From the NCBI GenBank assembly GCA_017992055.1, contig JAGOPK010000006.1, positions 107,249 through 171,248 of the forward strand: DNA of 64,000 nt, written 5' to 3'. The notes under the pieces were generated by a model that was not told the DNA's origin, ran no database searches, and saw nothing but the letters and a program-made list of their open reading frames with translations. Numbering within the stretch: the stretch's first letter is position 1; every line of letters begins with the position of its first letter. The position numbers were made by a program, and so were the translations under genes. This DNA comes from Burkholderiaceae bacterium. Its GTDB lineage: Bacteria; Pseudomonadota; Gammaproteobacteria; Burkholderiales; Burkholderiaceae_C. Shown here piece after piece: positions 17,082 through 26,190 of this stretch.

Positions 17082-17435
17082 ATGCCGCGCTGCGCCGTCA
17101 TCCTTGCCATGCTGTTTGCCCTGTTGTGGCAATCGTTGGCGCTGGCACGCCCGGGCTCGACGGTGAACGCGCTGGTCGACGCCGAGCATGCGGCCCTGCA
17201 CTGGCAGGAAGAAGGCCACCATCACCACGATGACGGGTCCTACCACCAGGACGACTCGGCAGAGTCGGTGCAGCATGCGCTCGGCGATTCGCTGGGCTCG
17301 GCGCTTGCGCTGTTGACCGCCACGGCGCCGGGCTTCGCCCGCCTGGCGGCGCCCGCACCGCCGGGGCTGCACCCTGGACGGGTGCCCGATCCCACGTCCG
17401 ACGGCCTGCTCAGGCCACTTCGCGCCCGCTCCTGA
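17082..17435 (+). CDS. CzcI-like small periplasmic protein with a His/Asp-rich segment
   Basis: A 117-residue protein with an N-terminal signal peptide (cleavage probably after SLALA, near residue 22) and a conserved-looking metal-ligand patch, HHHHDDGSYHQDDSAES (about 46-62). Small proteins of this kind open czc operons in Cupriavidus and relatives, where CzcI is implicated in metal-dependent control of the efflux system. Here the gene stands 86 bases before the outer-membrane channel gene, which fits that role. Assignment to CzcI rests on position and composition, not on an alignment. The C-terminal third is Pro/Ala-rich and unremarkable. Confidence 0.55.
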   Translation: MPRCAVILAMLFALLWQSLALARPGSTVNALVDAEHAALHWQEEGHHHHDDGSYHQDDSAESVQHALGDSLGSALALLTATAPGFARLAAPAPPGLHPGRVPDPTSDGLLRPLRARS

Positions 17436-17521
17436 CCCCGCCTTCGCGGCGGGCGTCCGCCCATGGACGCCCGGCCCCCGGCCTCCGGCCCCTTGCCGGC
17501 CGACGAATCGTCAGGATCCCC

Positions 17522-18796
17522 GTGAGCATCTTTCCCTGGCTGGCCGCCTGCGTTGTCGCGGGCGGCCTGGCGGGCTGGCCCGTGCAGGCCCAGCCTGCTG
17601 CTTCCCCGCAGCGCCCCGCCGCTGCACCGCCCCCATCCAGCACCGACCGCGATGCCCGTGGCCTCACGCTGCAGGCGGCGCTTGAATCGGCCTGGCAACG
17701 TGCCGTCGCCGCCCGCGAGAGCGAAGGCCAGCGCCGCCGAGTCGACGCCGAACGCGCCGCCGCCGCCAGCCTGTGGGCCGCGCCACCGTCGCTGGCGCTG
17801 AGCCATCGCGATGACCGCCTGCACGGCAGCGCGGGCCGGCGCGAGACCGATGTCGGCGTGTCGGTGCCGCTGTGGCTGCCGGGCCAGCGGGCGGCCCGCG
17901 CCGGCACGGTCGAGGCCGCAGCGGCCCAGGCCGGGGCGGCCGAAGGCCTGGCGCGCCTGCGGCTGGCCGGCGAACTGCGCGAGGCGGCCTGGCAGCTGGC
18001 CGCCGCCCAGGCCGAGGCCGCTCAGGCCGACGCCCAGGCCCGGTTGCTGGCGCAGCTGGCCGAGGACGTCGACCGCCGGGTCCAGGCGGGTGATCTGGCA
18101 CGGGCCGATGCCCTGGCGGCCCGGTCCGAGCAGCTGGCGGCCACCTCCCTGCGGGCCGAGCTTCACCAGCGCCTGCAGGCGGCCCATGGCCGCTGGGTCC
18201 AGCTCACCGGGCTGACGGCGCTTCCCGACCTGGGCGCCAGCGTGGCGGCGCATGCGGCCAACGGCATGCCGCATCCGGAGCTGCAGCTCGCCAGCCAGTC
18301 CACCGAGCTGGCCCGCCAGCGTGTGGCGCTGATGCGCCATTCGCGCCGCGATCCGCCCGAGCTGTCGGTCGGCCTGCGGCAGGACGTTGCGGGCCGCGCC
18401 CAGGCCTCGCAGGGCAGCCTGGCCATCGGCCTGCGCCTGCCCCTGGGCACCGACGACCGCAACCGGCCGCTGGAGGCCGCGGCCCTGGCGGAGCTGGACG
18501 TGGCCCAGACCCACGAGCAGCGGCTGCGCGAGCGCCTGGACAGCGAGGCCGGCATTGCCCGGATGGCCTGGCAGTCGGCGCAGGCGCAGCTGGATGCCGA
18601 AACCGCCCGCCGCCGGCTGCTGCGCGAGCGCAGTGACCTGATCGACCGGTCTTTCCGTGCCGGCGAAACGCCGCTGCCCGATCTGCTGCGTGCACTGGCC
18701 GCCGCAGCCCAGGCCGACAGTGCCGTGGCCCGCCAGACCGCGGCGCTGGGCCTGGCCATCGCCCGCCATCAACAAGCCCTCGGACTCCTGCCATGA
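17522..18796 (+). CDS. czcC: TolC-family outer-membrane efflux channel (CzcC-like)
   Basis: Outer-membrane channel of the metal RND system. The 424-residue protein has a signal peptide (about 1-24, ending GWPVQAQ), a Pro-rich linker, then two repeats of long alpha-helical hairpins rich in Ala, Gln, Leu and Arg, typical of the OEP fold; GLTLQAALESAW (about 47-58) is the usual first helix. It starts at GTG 17522, which comes directly after the run GATCCCC with little Shine-Dalgarno sequence. Its stop overlaps the next gene (ATGA). At the neighbouring HAE1 pump no channel gene is present, so this one could serve both systems. Confidence 0.85.
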   Translation: MSIFPWLAACVVAGGLAGWPVQAQPAASPQRPAAAPPPSSTDRDARGLTLQAALESAWQRAVAARESEGQRRRVDAERAAAASLWAAPPSLALSHRDDRLHGSAGRRETDVGVSVPLWLPGQRAARAGTVEAAAAQAGAAEGLARLRLAGELREAAWQLAAAQAEAAQADAQARLLAQLAEDVDRRVQAGDLARADALAARSEQLAATSLRAELHQRLQAAHGRWVQLTGLTALPDLGASVAAHAANGMPHPELQLASQSTELARQRVALMRHSRRDPPELSVGLRQDVAGRAQASQGSLAIGLRLPLGTDDRNRPLEAAALAELDVAQTHEQRLRERLDSEAGIARMAWQSAQAQLDAETARRRLLRERSDLIDRSFRAGETPLPDLLRALAAAAQADSAVARQTAALGLAIARHQQALGLLP

Positions 18797-19404
18797 ACCT
18801 CTGTCTGTCACGCGGCGCGGCACGGTGCCTGCCCGCATTGGCCCTGGCCGGCCTGCTGCTCGGCGGCGTCGGCGCGCCGGCCGCACCGGGTGCCCACGGC
18901 CCCAATGGCGAGCACCTGGATGGTCCGGCCACCGCCATGACCGGCGCGGCCCTGCCGCGCCTGGAGGCCAAGTCGGAGGCCTTCGAACTGGTGGCGACGC
19001 TGCAGGCCGGCGAGCTCTCGGTGTTCATCGACCGTTTCGCGACCAACGAACCCGTGCTGAACGCGGTGCTGGAGGTGGAAAGTGGCGGCCTCCGGAGCCA
19101 GGCCAGGTTCCACGCCGACCACGGCGACTACGCCGTCGACGACGCCAAGCTGCTGGCGCTGCTGCGCACGCCGGGAGAACATGCCCTGGTCTTCACCCTG
19201 GCGGCAGGCCAGGACAACGACCTGCTGGACGGCACCCTGGTGACGGCGGCCGGCGACATCCCGGCAGCGGCCGCTCACGACCACGCCGGGGAGCGCAGGG
19301 CCTGGGTGGCGGCCGGCATCGCCGCACTGGGCCTGATCGGTGGCACGGCCTGGTGGCGCCAGCGCCGCCGCCAGGCGAGCCAGGCGCAAGGGAGTCTGTC
19401 ATGA
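18793..19404 (+). CDS. Periplasmic, membrane-anchored protein with [11 protein letters not shown] motif
   Basis: A 203-residue protein I cannot assign to a named family. It has a signal peptide (about 1-29), then [13 protein letters not shown] at residues 31-43, a beta-rich region (FELVATLQAGELSVFIDRF to about residue 155) and a single C-terminal membrane helix (about 170-190) with a basic cytoplasmic tail. The same His-containing motif stands at exactly residues 31-43 of the next gene's product, the adaptor. The beta-rich region resembles the extra domain often found at the N-terminus of CzcB-type adaptors, so it may be a detached metal-chaperone domain. It overlaps both neighbours by 4 bases, implying stoichiometric synthesis. 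Confidence 0.6.
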   Translation: MNLCLSRGAARCLPALALAGLLLGGVGAPAAPGAHGPNGEHLDGPATAMTGAALPRLEAKSEAFELVATLQAGELSVFIDRFATNEPVLNAVLEVESGGLRSQARFHADHGDYAVDDAKLLALLRTPGEHALVFTLAAGQDNDLLDGTLVTAAGDIPAAAAHDHAGERRAWVAAGIAALGLIGGTAWWRQRRRQASQAQGSLS

Positions 19405-20564
19405 GCCGGCGCTGCGCATCCCGGGCCCGTCGCCCGCAGACCGCCGCAGCGCTGCTTGCGCTGGTGCTGCTGGCGCCGGCGGCAGATGCGGCGCCAGGCG
19501 CCCACGGCCCCAACGGCGAGCACCTGGACGCCCCCGGCGCCGCGGTGAGCGCCTCCGGCCTGGCCCGCCTGCCCGATGGCAGCGTGAACGTGCCCAAGCT
19601 GGCCCAGCGCCGCATGGCCATCCGCACCGTGCTGGCGCCCGAAGGCGAGGCCGCCGCCACGGTCCAGCTCCCCGGCCGCGTGGTGGTGGACCCGAACGCC
19701 AGCGGCCGCGTGCAGGCGGTGCACGGCGGGCGCATCGAGGCCGGCCCGCAGGGCCTGCCGTTTGCCGGCAAGGCCGTGCGGCGCGGCGAGGTGCTGGCCT
19801 ATGTGCGCCACCATGCCGAGCCCTATGCCCAGGGCGCGCAGCAGGCCCAGCTGGCCGAGCTGCGCGCACAGCGGCAACTGGCCGAGCAGCGGCTGCAGCG
19901 CCTGGAGGGACTGGAAGGCACGGTGCCGCGCAAGGAGATCGAGGCCGCGCGCAGCGACGCCGGCAGCCTGGCCGAGCGCGAGCGCAGCATCGGCGCCAGC
20001 CTGGTGGCGCGGGAGGCGCTGATCGCCCCGGTCAGCGGCGTGGTGGCGCGTGCCGACCTGGTCATCGGCCAGGTGGTGGAGTCGCGCGACGTGCTGTTCG
20101 AGGTGGTGGACCCGGCGCGGGTGCTGGTGGAGGCCAGCACGGCCGACGCCGGCCTGGCTTCGCGCCTGGGCAGCGCCACGCTGCAGGGCCTGCCCGGGGT
20201 CTCGCTGCGCCTGCTGGGAGCGGCCCGCATGCTGCGCGACGGCGTGCTGCCGCTGACCTTTGCCGTGGCCACGGCCCGGCCGGGCGCGGGCGCGCCGGCG
20301 CTGCCGCTGGCCATCGGCCAGCCGGTCACGGTGCTGGCGCAGTCCACGGCACGCCTGCGCGGCGTGGTGCTGCCGGCCCAGGCCGTGGTGCGCAACCCGG
20401 CCAACGAGGCCATCGTCTGGATCAAGTCCGGCGCCGAGCGCTTCATCCCGCAGCCGGTGCAGTTCCAGGCCCTGGATGCCGCCACGGTGGTGGTGACACA
20501 GGGGCTGGGTGCCGACAACCGGGTTGTCGTCCAGGGTGCCGCGCTGATCGCGCAGATCCGCTGA
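19401..20564 (+). CDS. czcB: CzcB-like RND periplasmic adaptor
   Basis: A 387-residue membrane-fusion protein of the heavy-metal pump. The signal peptide ends near residue 30, followed at once by the [13 protein letters not shown] motif shared with the preceding protein. A short barrel strand ([17 protein letters not shown]), the split lipoyl domain (HGGRIEAG and [20 protein letters not shown]) around a short helical hairpin, and a beta-barrel domain ending [17 protein letters not shown] are recognisable. ATG 19401 overlaps the preceding stop and begins a good signal sequence; the frame is open upstream but without family features. It lies 13 bases before the permease gene. Confidence 0.88.
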   Translation: MSRRCASRARRPQTAAALLALVLLAPAADAAPGAHGPNGEHLDAPGAAVSASGLARLPDGSVNVPKLAQRRMAIRTVLAPEGEAAATVQLPGRVVVDPNASGRVQAVHGGRIEAGPQGLPFAGKAVRRGEVLAYVRHHAEPYAQGAQQAQLAELRAQRQLAEQRLQRLEGLEGTVPRKEIEAARSDAGSLAERERSIGASLVAREALIAPVSGVVARADLVIGQVVESRDVLFEVVDPARVLVEASTADAGLASRLGSATLQGLPGVSLRLLGAARMLRDGVLPLTFAVATARPGAGAPALPLAIGQPVTVLAQSTARLRGVVLPAQAVVRNPANEAIVWIKSGAERFIPQPVQFQALDAATVVVTQGLGADNRVVVQGAALIAQIR

Positions 20565-20577
20565 ACCGGGAACCGAC

Positions 20578-23500
20578 ATGTTCAACTGGATCGTTCGCTA
20601 CAGCCTGCACAACCGCCTGCTGGTGCTGGCGGTGGCCGCGCTGCTGATGGTGTACGGCGCGCTCACGGCCTGGCGCACGCCGGTCGACGTCTTCCCCGAC
20701 CTGAACAAGCCGCTGATCACCGTGCTGACCGAGGCCGGCGGCATGGCGCCGCAGGAGGTGGAGCAACTGGTCAGCTTTCCGCTGGAAACCGCGCTCAACG
20801 GCATGCCGGGCGTGACCCGCGTGCGCTCGACCTCGGGCGTGGGTCTGTCGCTGGTGTATGCCGAGTTCGACTGGGGCACGGACATCTACCGCAACCGCCA
20901 GCTGGTGGCCGAGCGGCTGGCGGTGGTGCGCGCGCAGATGCCGGGCGACATCACGCCGGTGATGGGCCCGGTGTCGTCGATCATGGGCGAGGTGATGCTG
21001 GTGGCCCTGCCGCTGGCCTCGGCCGATGGCCAGGCGGCGTCGCCGATGGCCGCGCGCGAATATGCCGACTTCGTGCTGCGCCCGCGGCTGCTGTCCATTC
21101 CGGGCGTGTCCCAGGTCATCCCCATCGGCGGCGACGTGCGCACGCTGCGCGTGGCGCCCGACACCCAGCGGATGGCGCAGTTCGGCGTCTCGCTGACGCA
21201 GCTGGAACAGGCCATCAAGGGGTATGCCGGCAATGCCGGTGGCGGCTTCATCGACCTGAACAGCCGCGAGTACCTGATCCGCCACCTCGGCCGCAGCAAC
21301 CGCGCCGACGACCTGGCCGGCGTGGCCGTGGCCTGGAAGGACGGCCGCGCCATCCTGCTGGAGCAGGTGGCCAGCGTGTCCTTCGCGCCAGGGCTCAAGC
21401 GTGGCGATGCGGGCTACAACGGCCTGCCGGCGGTGGTGGTCAGCGTGCAGAAGCAGCCCGATGCCGACACGGTGAAGCTGACGGCGCAGATCGAGACCGC
21501 GCTGGCCGAGCTCAGGCAGGGCCTTCCGGCCGGCCTGGCCGAGCCGCGTGTGCTGTTCCGCCAGGCCGACTTCATCCAGGCCGCCATCGGCAATGTCGCC
21601 GAGGCCCTGCGCGACGGCGCCATCATGGTGGCCATCGTGCTGTTCGCCTTCCTGCTGTCGGCACGCACGACGCTGATCTCGCTGGTGGCCATCCCGTTGT
21701 CGCTGGCGGTCACGGCCCTGGTGTTCCAGTGGCTGGGGCAATCGATCAACGTGATGACACTGGGCGGGCTGGCCATCGCGATCGGCGAACTGGTGGACGA
21801 TGCCGTCGTGGATGTGGAGAACATCCTGCGGCGCCTGAAGCAGAACCGGGCCGCCGACCACCCGCTGCCCATGCTGGAAGTCGTGCGCCGCGCCAGCGTG
21901 GAGGTGCGCTCGGGCATCGTCTACGCCACCGTCATCGTGGTGCTCGTCTTCGTGCCGCTGTTTGCGCTGCCGGGCATCGAGGGCCGGCTGTTCACGCCGC
22001 TGGGCATCGCCTACATCGTGTCCATCCTGGCATCGATGCTGGTCTCGATGACGGTCACGCCGGTGCTGAGCTGCTACCTGTTGCCGACGATGAAGCGCCT
22101 GGACCACGGCGACAGCCCGCTGGTGGCCTGGCTGAAGCGGCAGGATGCGCGGCTGCTGGCCTGGTCCTTCGGCCGGTCCCGGCTGCTGATCGGTGCCGCC
22201 GTGCTGGCGGTGGCCGCGGCGATGGCCAGCGTGCCCTTCTTCCCGCGCGCCTTCCTGCCGGCGTTCAACGAGGGTTCGCTGGTGCTGGGCCTGGTGATGC
22301 AGCCCGGCACCTCGCTGGCCGAAGCCAACCGCCTGGGCACCGTGGCCGAGACCCTGATCCGCCAGGTGCCCGAGGTCACGCAGGTGGGCCGCCGCACCGG
22401 CCGGGCCGAGCTCGACGAGCATGCCGAAGGCGTGCACTCGGCCGAGATCGACGTGGACCTGAAGCGCTCCGACCGCGACCGCGACGCCATCATGGCCGAC
22501 ATCCGTGGCCGCTTGTCGTCGCTGCCGGCGCAGGCCACCATCGGCCAGCCCATCAGCCACCGGCTGGACCACCTGCTGTCGGGCGTGCGCGCCCAGATCG
22601 CCGTCAAGATCTTCGGCGACGACACCGACACGCTGCGTGGCCTGGCCGAGCAGATGCGCGGCCAGCTGGCCGCCGTGCCGGGCCTGGTGGACCTGACGGT
22701 GGAAAAGCAGGTGCTGATCCCGCAGATCACGGTGCGCCTGGACCACCGCAAGGCGGCCCAGGCCGGCCTGTCGCCGGGCGAGGCGATCCGCGTGCTGAAG
22801 GCGCTGACCGACGGTGCCCATGGTGCCGACATCGTCGACGGCCCGCGCCGCTACGAGCTGGTGCTGCGCCTGCCCGACGACCAGCGCAGCCCGCAGGACC
22901 TGGCGCGCACGCTGATCGACACGCCCTCGGGCCGCATTCCGGTGTCGAGCATCGCCAGCGTGGAAGAGACCGACGGCCCCAACCAGATCGGGCGCGAGAA
23001 CGGCCGCCGCCGCATCATCGTCTATGCCAACACCGACGGCGGCGACATGGGCCGCATCGTCGGCGACATCCGCGCCATCATCGGCAAGACGGCTTTGCCC
23101 AGCGGCACCTTCATCAGCCAGGAGGGCCAGTTCCAGGCCCAGGAGCAGGCCACGCGCCTGATCGCCGGGCTGTCGCTGCTGTCGCTGGCGATGATGTTCC
23201 TGGTGCTGTACTCGCGCTACCGGTCGGTGGTGCTGGCCGGCATCATCATGGCCAACATCCCGTTGGCGCTGATCGGCAGCGTGCTGGCCATGTGGCTTGC
23301 CGGCGTGCAATTGTCGGTGGCCTCGATGGTGGGCTTCATCACCCTGGCCGGCATCGCCACGCGCAACGGCATCCTGAAGATCAGCCACTACATCAACCTG
23401 TGCAGGTTTGAAGGCGAGCGCTTCGGCCAGGCCATGATCGTGCGCGGCTCGCTGGAGCGGCTGACGCCGGTGCTGATGACGGCGCTGGTGGCCGCCTTTG

Positions 23501-23724
23501 CGCTGACGCCGCTGCTGCTGGCCGCCGACGCCCCGGGCAAGGAGATCCTGCATCCGGTGGCGGTGGTGATCTTCGGCGGCCTGGTCAGCTCCACGCTGCT
23601 GGACACGCTGCTGACGCCGGTGCTGTTCTGGTTGTTCGGCGAGAAGGCCACCCAAGGCCTGAGCCAGCCCGCGCCGAAGCCTGAAGCAGCGCACGGCGCC
23701 GATGACGCCCAGGAAGCCTATTGA
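20578..23724 (+). CDS. czcA: Heavy-metal RND efflux permease (CzcA/CusA family)
   Basis: Proton-driven metal exporter of 1048 residues with the RND duplication. [12 protein letters not shown] and the periplasmic loops match the HME family. TM4 reads [14 protein letters not shown] (402-415): Asp407, Asp408 and Glu414 are kept, but the aspartate of the CzcA DFGIIVDG motif is absent, and Glu404 and Asp412 are added. The pattern is nearer to the CusA-type AIGAMVDAAIV frame but with more acidic residues, so the ion (Zn, Co, Cd, Ni, Cu) cannot be stated. The C-terminal tail after the last helix is short and Ala/Pro-rich. Operon position between adaptor and small periplasmic protein supports cation efflux. 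Confidence 0.9.
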   Translation: MFNWIVRYSLHNRLLVLAVAALLMVYGALTAWRTPVDVFPDLNKPLITVLTEAGGMAPQEVEQLVSFPLETALNGMPGVTRVRSTSGVGLSLVYAEFDWGTDIYRNRQLVAERLAVVRAQMPGDITPVMGPVSSIMGEVMLVALPLASADGQAASPMAAREYADFVLRPRLLSIPGVSQVIPIGGDVRTLRVAPDTQRMAQFGVSLTQLEQAIKGYAGNAGGGFIDLNSREYLIRHLGRSNRADDLAGVAVAWKDGRAILLEQVASVSFAPGLKRGDAGYNGLPAVVVSVQKQPDADTVKLTAQIETALAELRQGLPAGLAEPRVLFRQADFIQAAIGNVAEALRDGAIMVAIVLFAFLLSARTTLISLVAIPLSLAVTALVFQWLGQSINVMTLGGLAIAIGELVDDAVVDVENILRRLKQNRAADHPLPMLEVVRRASVEVRSGIVYATVIVVLVFVPLFALPGIEGRLFTPLGIAYIVSILASMLVSMTVTPVLSCYLLPTMKRLDHGDSPLVAWLKRQDARLLAWSFGRSRLLIGAAVLAVAAAMASVPFFPRAFLPAFNEGSLVLGLVMQPGTSLAEANRLGTVAETLIRQVPEVTQVGRRTGRAELDEHAEGVHSAEIDVDLKRSDRDRDAIMADIRGRLSSLPAQATIGQPISHRLDHLLSGVRAQIAVKIFGDDTDTLRGLAEQMRGQLAAVPGLVDLTVEKQVLIPQITVRLDHRKAAQAGLSPGEAIRVLKALTDGAHGADIVDGPRRYELVLRLPDDQRSPQDLARTLIDTPSGRIPVSSIASVEETDGPNQIGRENGRRRIIVYANTDGGDMGRIVGDIRAIIGKTALPSGTFISQEGQFQAQEQATRLIAGLSLLSLAMMFLVLYSRYRSVVLAGIIMANIPLALIGSVLAMWLAGVQLSVASMVGFITLAGIATRNGILKISHYINLCRFEGERFGQAMIVRGSLERLTPVLMTALVAAFALTPLLLAADAPGKEILHPVAVVIFGGLVSSTLLDTLLTPVLFWLFGEKATQGLSQPAPKPEAAHGADDAQEAY

Positions 23725-23790
23725 GTGGAGATCAGGCCCGGCGGCGCCGCCTGTTCCAGTGCGCCGCAGCTTTTTGCTGGAGATGGATCC

Positions 23791-24165
23791 ATGACGACGA
23801 AATTGCTGGCCGCCGCGCTGCTGTGCGCATCGGCGCTGAGCCTGAACACCGCGCTGGCGCATGGCGGGGCCAAGGCCAAGCACGGTGGCGTGGTGGCCGT
23901 GGCGAGCGACCTGGGCTTTGAACTGGTGGCCACGCCCACGGGCGCGGTGATCTATGTCGAGGACCACGGCAAGCCGCTGGCGCCCACCGGCCTCAGCGGC
24001 AAGCTGACCGTGCTCAACGGCGCCGAGAAGTCCGAGGCCGAACTGGTGGCCGCCGGCGACAGGCTGGAGGCCAAGGGGCTGAAGCTCGCCACCGGCGCCA
24101 AGGTGGTGGCCGCGCTGACCACCAGCGCCAAGAAGGCCATCACCGTGCGCTTCACCGTCAAGTAA
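23791..24165 (+). CDS. Small periplasmic protein of the metal-efflux operon
   Basis: A 124-residue secreted protein (signal peptide to about residue 23, ending NTALA) with AHGGAKAKHGG at the mature N-terminus and a compact beta-rich domain (FELVATPTGAVIYVEDHGKPL, then LSGKLTVL). The FELVAT stretch recurs in the protein at 18793, suggesting the two share a beta-sandwich domain. Similar short proteins accompany czc/cus-like operons in Burkholderiales but have no settled name. ATG 23791 is preceded by GGAGATGG; an open frame runs upstream to the permease stop, but the signal sequence begins at this ATG. The stop overlaps the next start (TAATG). Confidence 0.7.
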   Translation: MTTKLLAAALLCASALSLNTALAHGGAKAKHGGVVAVASDLGFELVATPTGAVIYVEDHGKPLAPTGLSGKLTVLNGAEKSEAELVAAGDRLEAKGLKLATGAKVVAALTTSAKKAITVRFTVK

Positions 24166-25220
24166 TGGCCCCGTCCGCCCCCACCCTGCCGGCCCTGCGC
24201 GGAGGGCTGCTCGCCTTGCTGGCCGCAGCGCTGTTTGGTGCCAGCACGCCGCTGGTGCAGCGACTGGGCGCAGGTCTCGGTGTCTTCAGCACAGCCGCGC
24301 TGCTCTATGCGGGCGCCGCCGTCGTCGGCCTGCTGTCACGCCAGCGCATCGACCGTGAGGCCCGCCTGCAGCGCACCGACCTGCCCCGCCTGCTGGCGAT
24401 GGCGGGCTGCGGAGCGGTGGTGGGGCCCGTGGCCCTGGCCTGGGGGCTGCAGCACACCAGCGGCACCAGTGCCTCGCTGATGCTGACGTTGGAGGCGCTG
24501 TTCACGGCCGTGCTGGCCTGGCGCCTGTATCGAGAGACCATGGACGGTCGGGTCTGGACCGCGATGGCATTGCTTCTGGCCGGCGGCATGGTGCTGGTGC
24601 TCGACCAGGGGCGGGCAGGGGGAGCGCAGTTGTGGGGCCTGCTGGCCGTGCTGCTGGCCACCGCGGCCTGGGGCGTCGACAACACCCTGTCCCGCGCCCT
24701 GGCCGAGCGCGATCCCGGGCAGGTGGTGATGGTCAAGGCACTGCTGGGCGTCACGGCCACCGTGCTGCTTGCCGTTGTCCTCGGTGAACCCTTGCCGTCG
24801 GCCACTGCCGCACTGGCCTTGTTCGCGATTGGCGCCACGGGCTACGGCCTGAGCCTGCGCCTCTATCTGCTGGCACAAAGGGCCTTTGGTGCCGCCCGGA
24901 CCGGATCGGTCTTCGCCTTTGCTCCGTTCATCGGCGCTGCGTTCGCGGTTGCCCTCGGGGACCGGTCGGCCAGCGGCTTGCTGGCGCTGGGCAGCGGGTT
25001 GATGCTGGCCGGCGTGCTGCTGCATCTGGCGGAGTCGCACGACCACGAGCATCAACACGAGGCGCTGGAACATGAGCATGCCCACCGCCATGACGATCAC
25101 CATCACGACCACGGGCATGACCCCATGCCGTCCGGCGAACACAGCCATGCGCATCGGCACGCGCCGCTGCGGCATGCCCATGCCCATGTGCCCGATGCGC
25201 ACCACGACCATCGGCACTGA
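24165..25220 (+). CDS. DMT/EamA permease with a long histidine-rich C-terminal tail
   Basis: A 351-residue inner-membrane protein. Residues about 10-285 form two EamA repeats (ALFGASTPLVQRLGAG at the start; AQRAFGAARTGSVFAF in the second). The last 60 residues are a soluble tail with about two dozen histidines mixed with Asp and Glu (for example HEHAHRHDDHHHDHGHD), a composition seen in the metal-binding loops of zinc and nickel transporters. EamA proteins normally move organic solutes and lack such a tail. Coupling to the metal operon through TAATG suggests a role in metal handling, either as a transporter or as a cytosolic buffer at the membrane; this is inference. Confidence 0.8.
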   Translation: MAPSAPTLPALRGGLLALLAAALFGASTPLVQRLGAGLGVFSTAALLYAGAAVVGLLSRQRIDREARLQRTDLPRLLAMAGCGAVVGPVALAWGLQHTSGTSASLMLTLEALFTAVLAWRLYRETMDGRVWTAMALLLAGGMVLVLDQGRAGGAQLWGLLAVLLATAAWGVDNTLSRALAERDPGQVVMVKALLGVTATVLLAVVLGEPLPSATAALALFAIGATGYGLSLRLYLLAQRAFGAARTGSVFAFAPFIGAAFAVALGDRSASGLLALGSGLMLAGVLLHLAESHDHEHQHEALEHEHAHRHDDHHHDHGHDPMPSGEHSHAHRHAPLRHAHAHVPDAHHDHRH

Positions 25221-25424
25221 GCGCTGGCAGTCCTGATGCGGAACCTGGCCTGCCGCAGGCACGGGCCGGCGGCGGACACGGCGCCACGCTGCTGATATGG
25301 ATCTCGCACGGCACCTGGCGCTGCCCATCGTCGGCAGAGCGATCGTGGCAGACGGCCGGCTCGGCCGGGTCGCGTGCGGCCCGGTCGCCGGGGGGCAACA
25401 GCGGGACCCGCGGTGCCGGTGCGC
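25221..25424. other. Intergenic region between convergent metal and chromate operons
   Basis: These 204 bases separate the convergent 3' ends of the DMT permease gene and the SOD-rhodanese fusion gene. Several short GC-rich dyads are present (for example GCCTG-CCG-CAGGC near 25250), but there is no stem followed by a T-run on either strand. I see no gene with a start signal or recognisable product. Confidence 0.5.
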
Positions 25425-26180
25425 TCATGGCGCGGGCCCTGCCGCTGGGTCCGCGGGCTTGTCCACCAGGGGCCGGCCCGCGGCCTGCCAGCCCTCGATG
25501 CCGCCACGCAGATGGCGTGCGTCCAGGCCCGCTGCGCGCAGGCGCAGCGCGGTGGCCCGGCTGACTTCGTGGCCGTGGACGCAGTACACCACCACGGCCT
25601 GGCCCGCCGGCAGCTCGGTGCTCCAGCGGGCCACTGCCGCCGGATCGCGCCAGCGCGCGCCGGGCAGCATCCTGCCCGCCTGCTGGAACGCGCCGGCGCG
25701 GCGCACGTCCAGCAGCAGCGCACCACCGATCTCGTCCGGCCCCGCGCCAAAGGCCTCGCTGGCGGCCTGCACGGCCGCCTGGTAGCGCAGGTGGATCGCG
25801 GCCCAGTCGATGCCGCTGAGCAGGGTCTCCAGCAGGGCATCCAGCTCGGCGCCGATGGCCGCGACAGCCTCCGCGGACCGGCCCGGCCCGGACAGCTCCA
25901 GGGCCAGCAGCGGCACGCCATCGGCCTGGACCGGCGGGTGAGCGGCCAACCCCTGGTTGACGAGCAAGCCCCGGTCCGGCTGGAACGCCAGTTGCACCCG
26001 GCCCGGCTTGGCGCCGCAGGCCTTGCCCAAGGCCAGAAACTCGTCGCGCCAGCGCTGCACGCTGCCGAAGCTGGCCTCGAGCGCCAGCGCCATGGCCGGC
26101 GCCATCGGCGTGCTTTCGCCGCCGGGGCCGGCGGTCCGCTGCGGCCAGACGCGGCCCCAGGCGGTCGGGCATGGGTCCAT
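25425..26180 (-). CDS. Degenerate Fe/Mn-SOD C-domain fused to rhodanese, chromate operon
   Basis: A 251-residue protein in two parts. Residues about 25-130 resemble the C-terminal domain of Fe/Mn superoxide dismutase (ALEASFGSVQRWRDEF, then GVPLLALEL and IDWAAIHLRY), but the metal-ligand motif DxWEHAYY is missing and the ligand-bearing N-terminal domain is absent. Residues about 145-240 form a rhodanese domain with an intact loop CVHGHEVS holding the active cysteine. In Cupriavidus chromate clusters chrC encodes a SOD and chrE a rhodanese-like protein; this gene looks like both fused, with the SOD half no longer catalytic. ATG 26180 follows GGGAG; it is last in chrB-chrA-this gene. Confidence 0.8.
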   Translation of the reverse strand: MDPCPTAWGRVWPQRTAGPGGESTPMAPAMALALEASFGSVQRWRDEFLALGKACGAKPGRVQLAFQPDRGLLVNQGLAAHPPVQADGVPLLALELSGPGRSAEAVAAIGAELDALLETLLSGIDWAAIHLRYQAAVQAASEAFGAGPDEIGGALLLDVRRAGAFQQAGRMLPGARWRDPAAVARWSTELPAGQAVVVYCVHGHEVSRATALRLRAAGLDARHLRGGIEGWQAAGRPLVDKPADPAAGPAP

Positions 26181-26190
26181 GGGCACTCCC

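Noticed and set aside
20443-23967. Long minus-strand open frame opposite the metal RND permease
   Set aside because: His/Arg/Gln-rich translation without motifs, fully explained by the codon bias of the real permease gene.
25297-25785. Plus-strand open frame over the end of the SOD-rhodanese gene
   Set aside because: No plausible start context or domain, and it lies antisense to an intact rhodanese domain.
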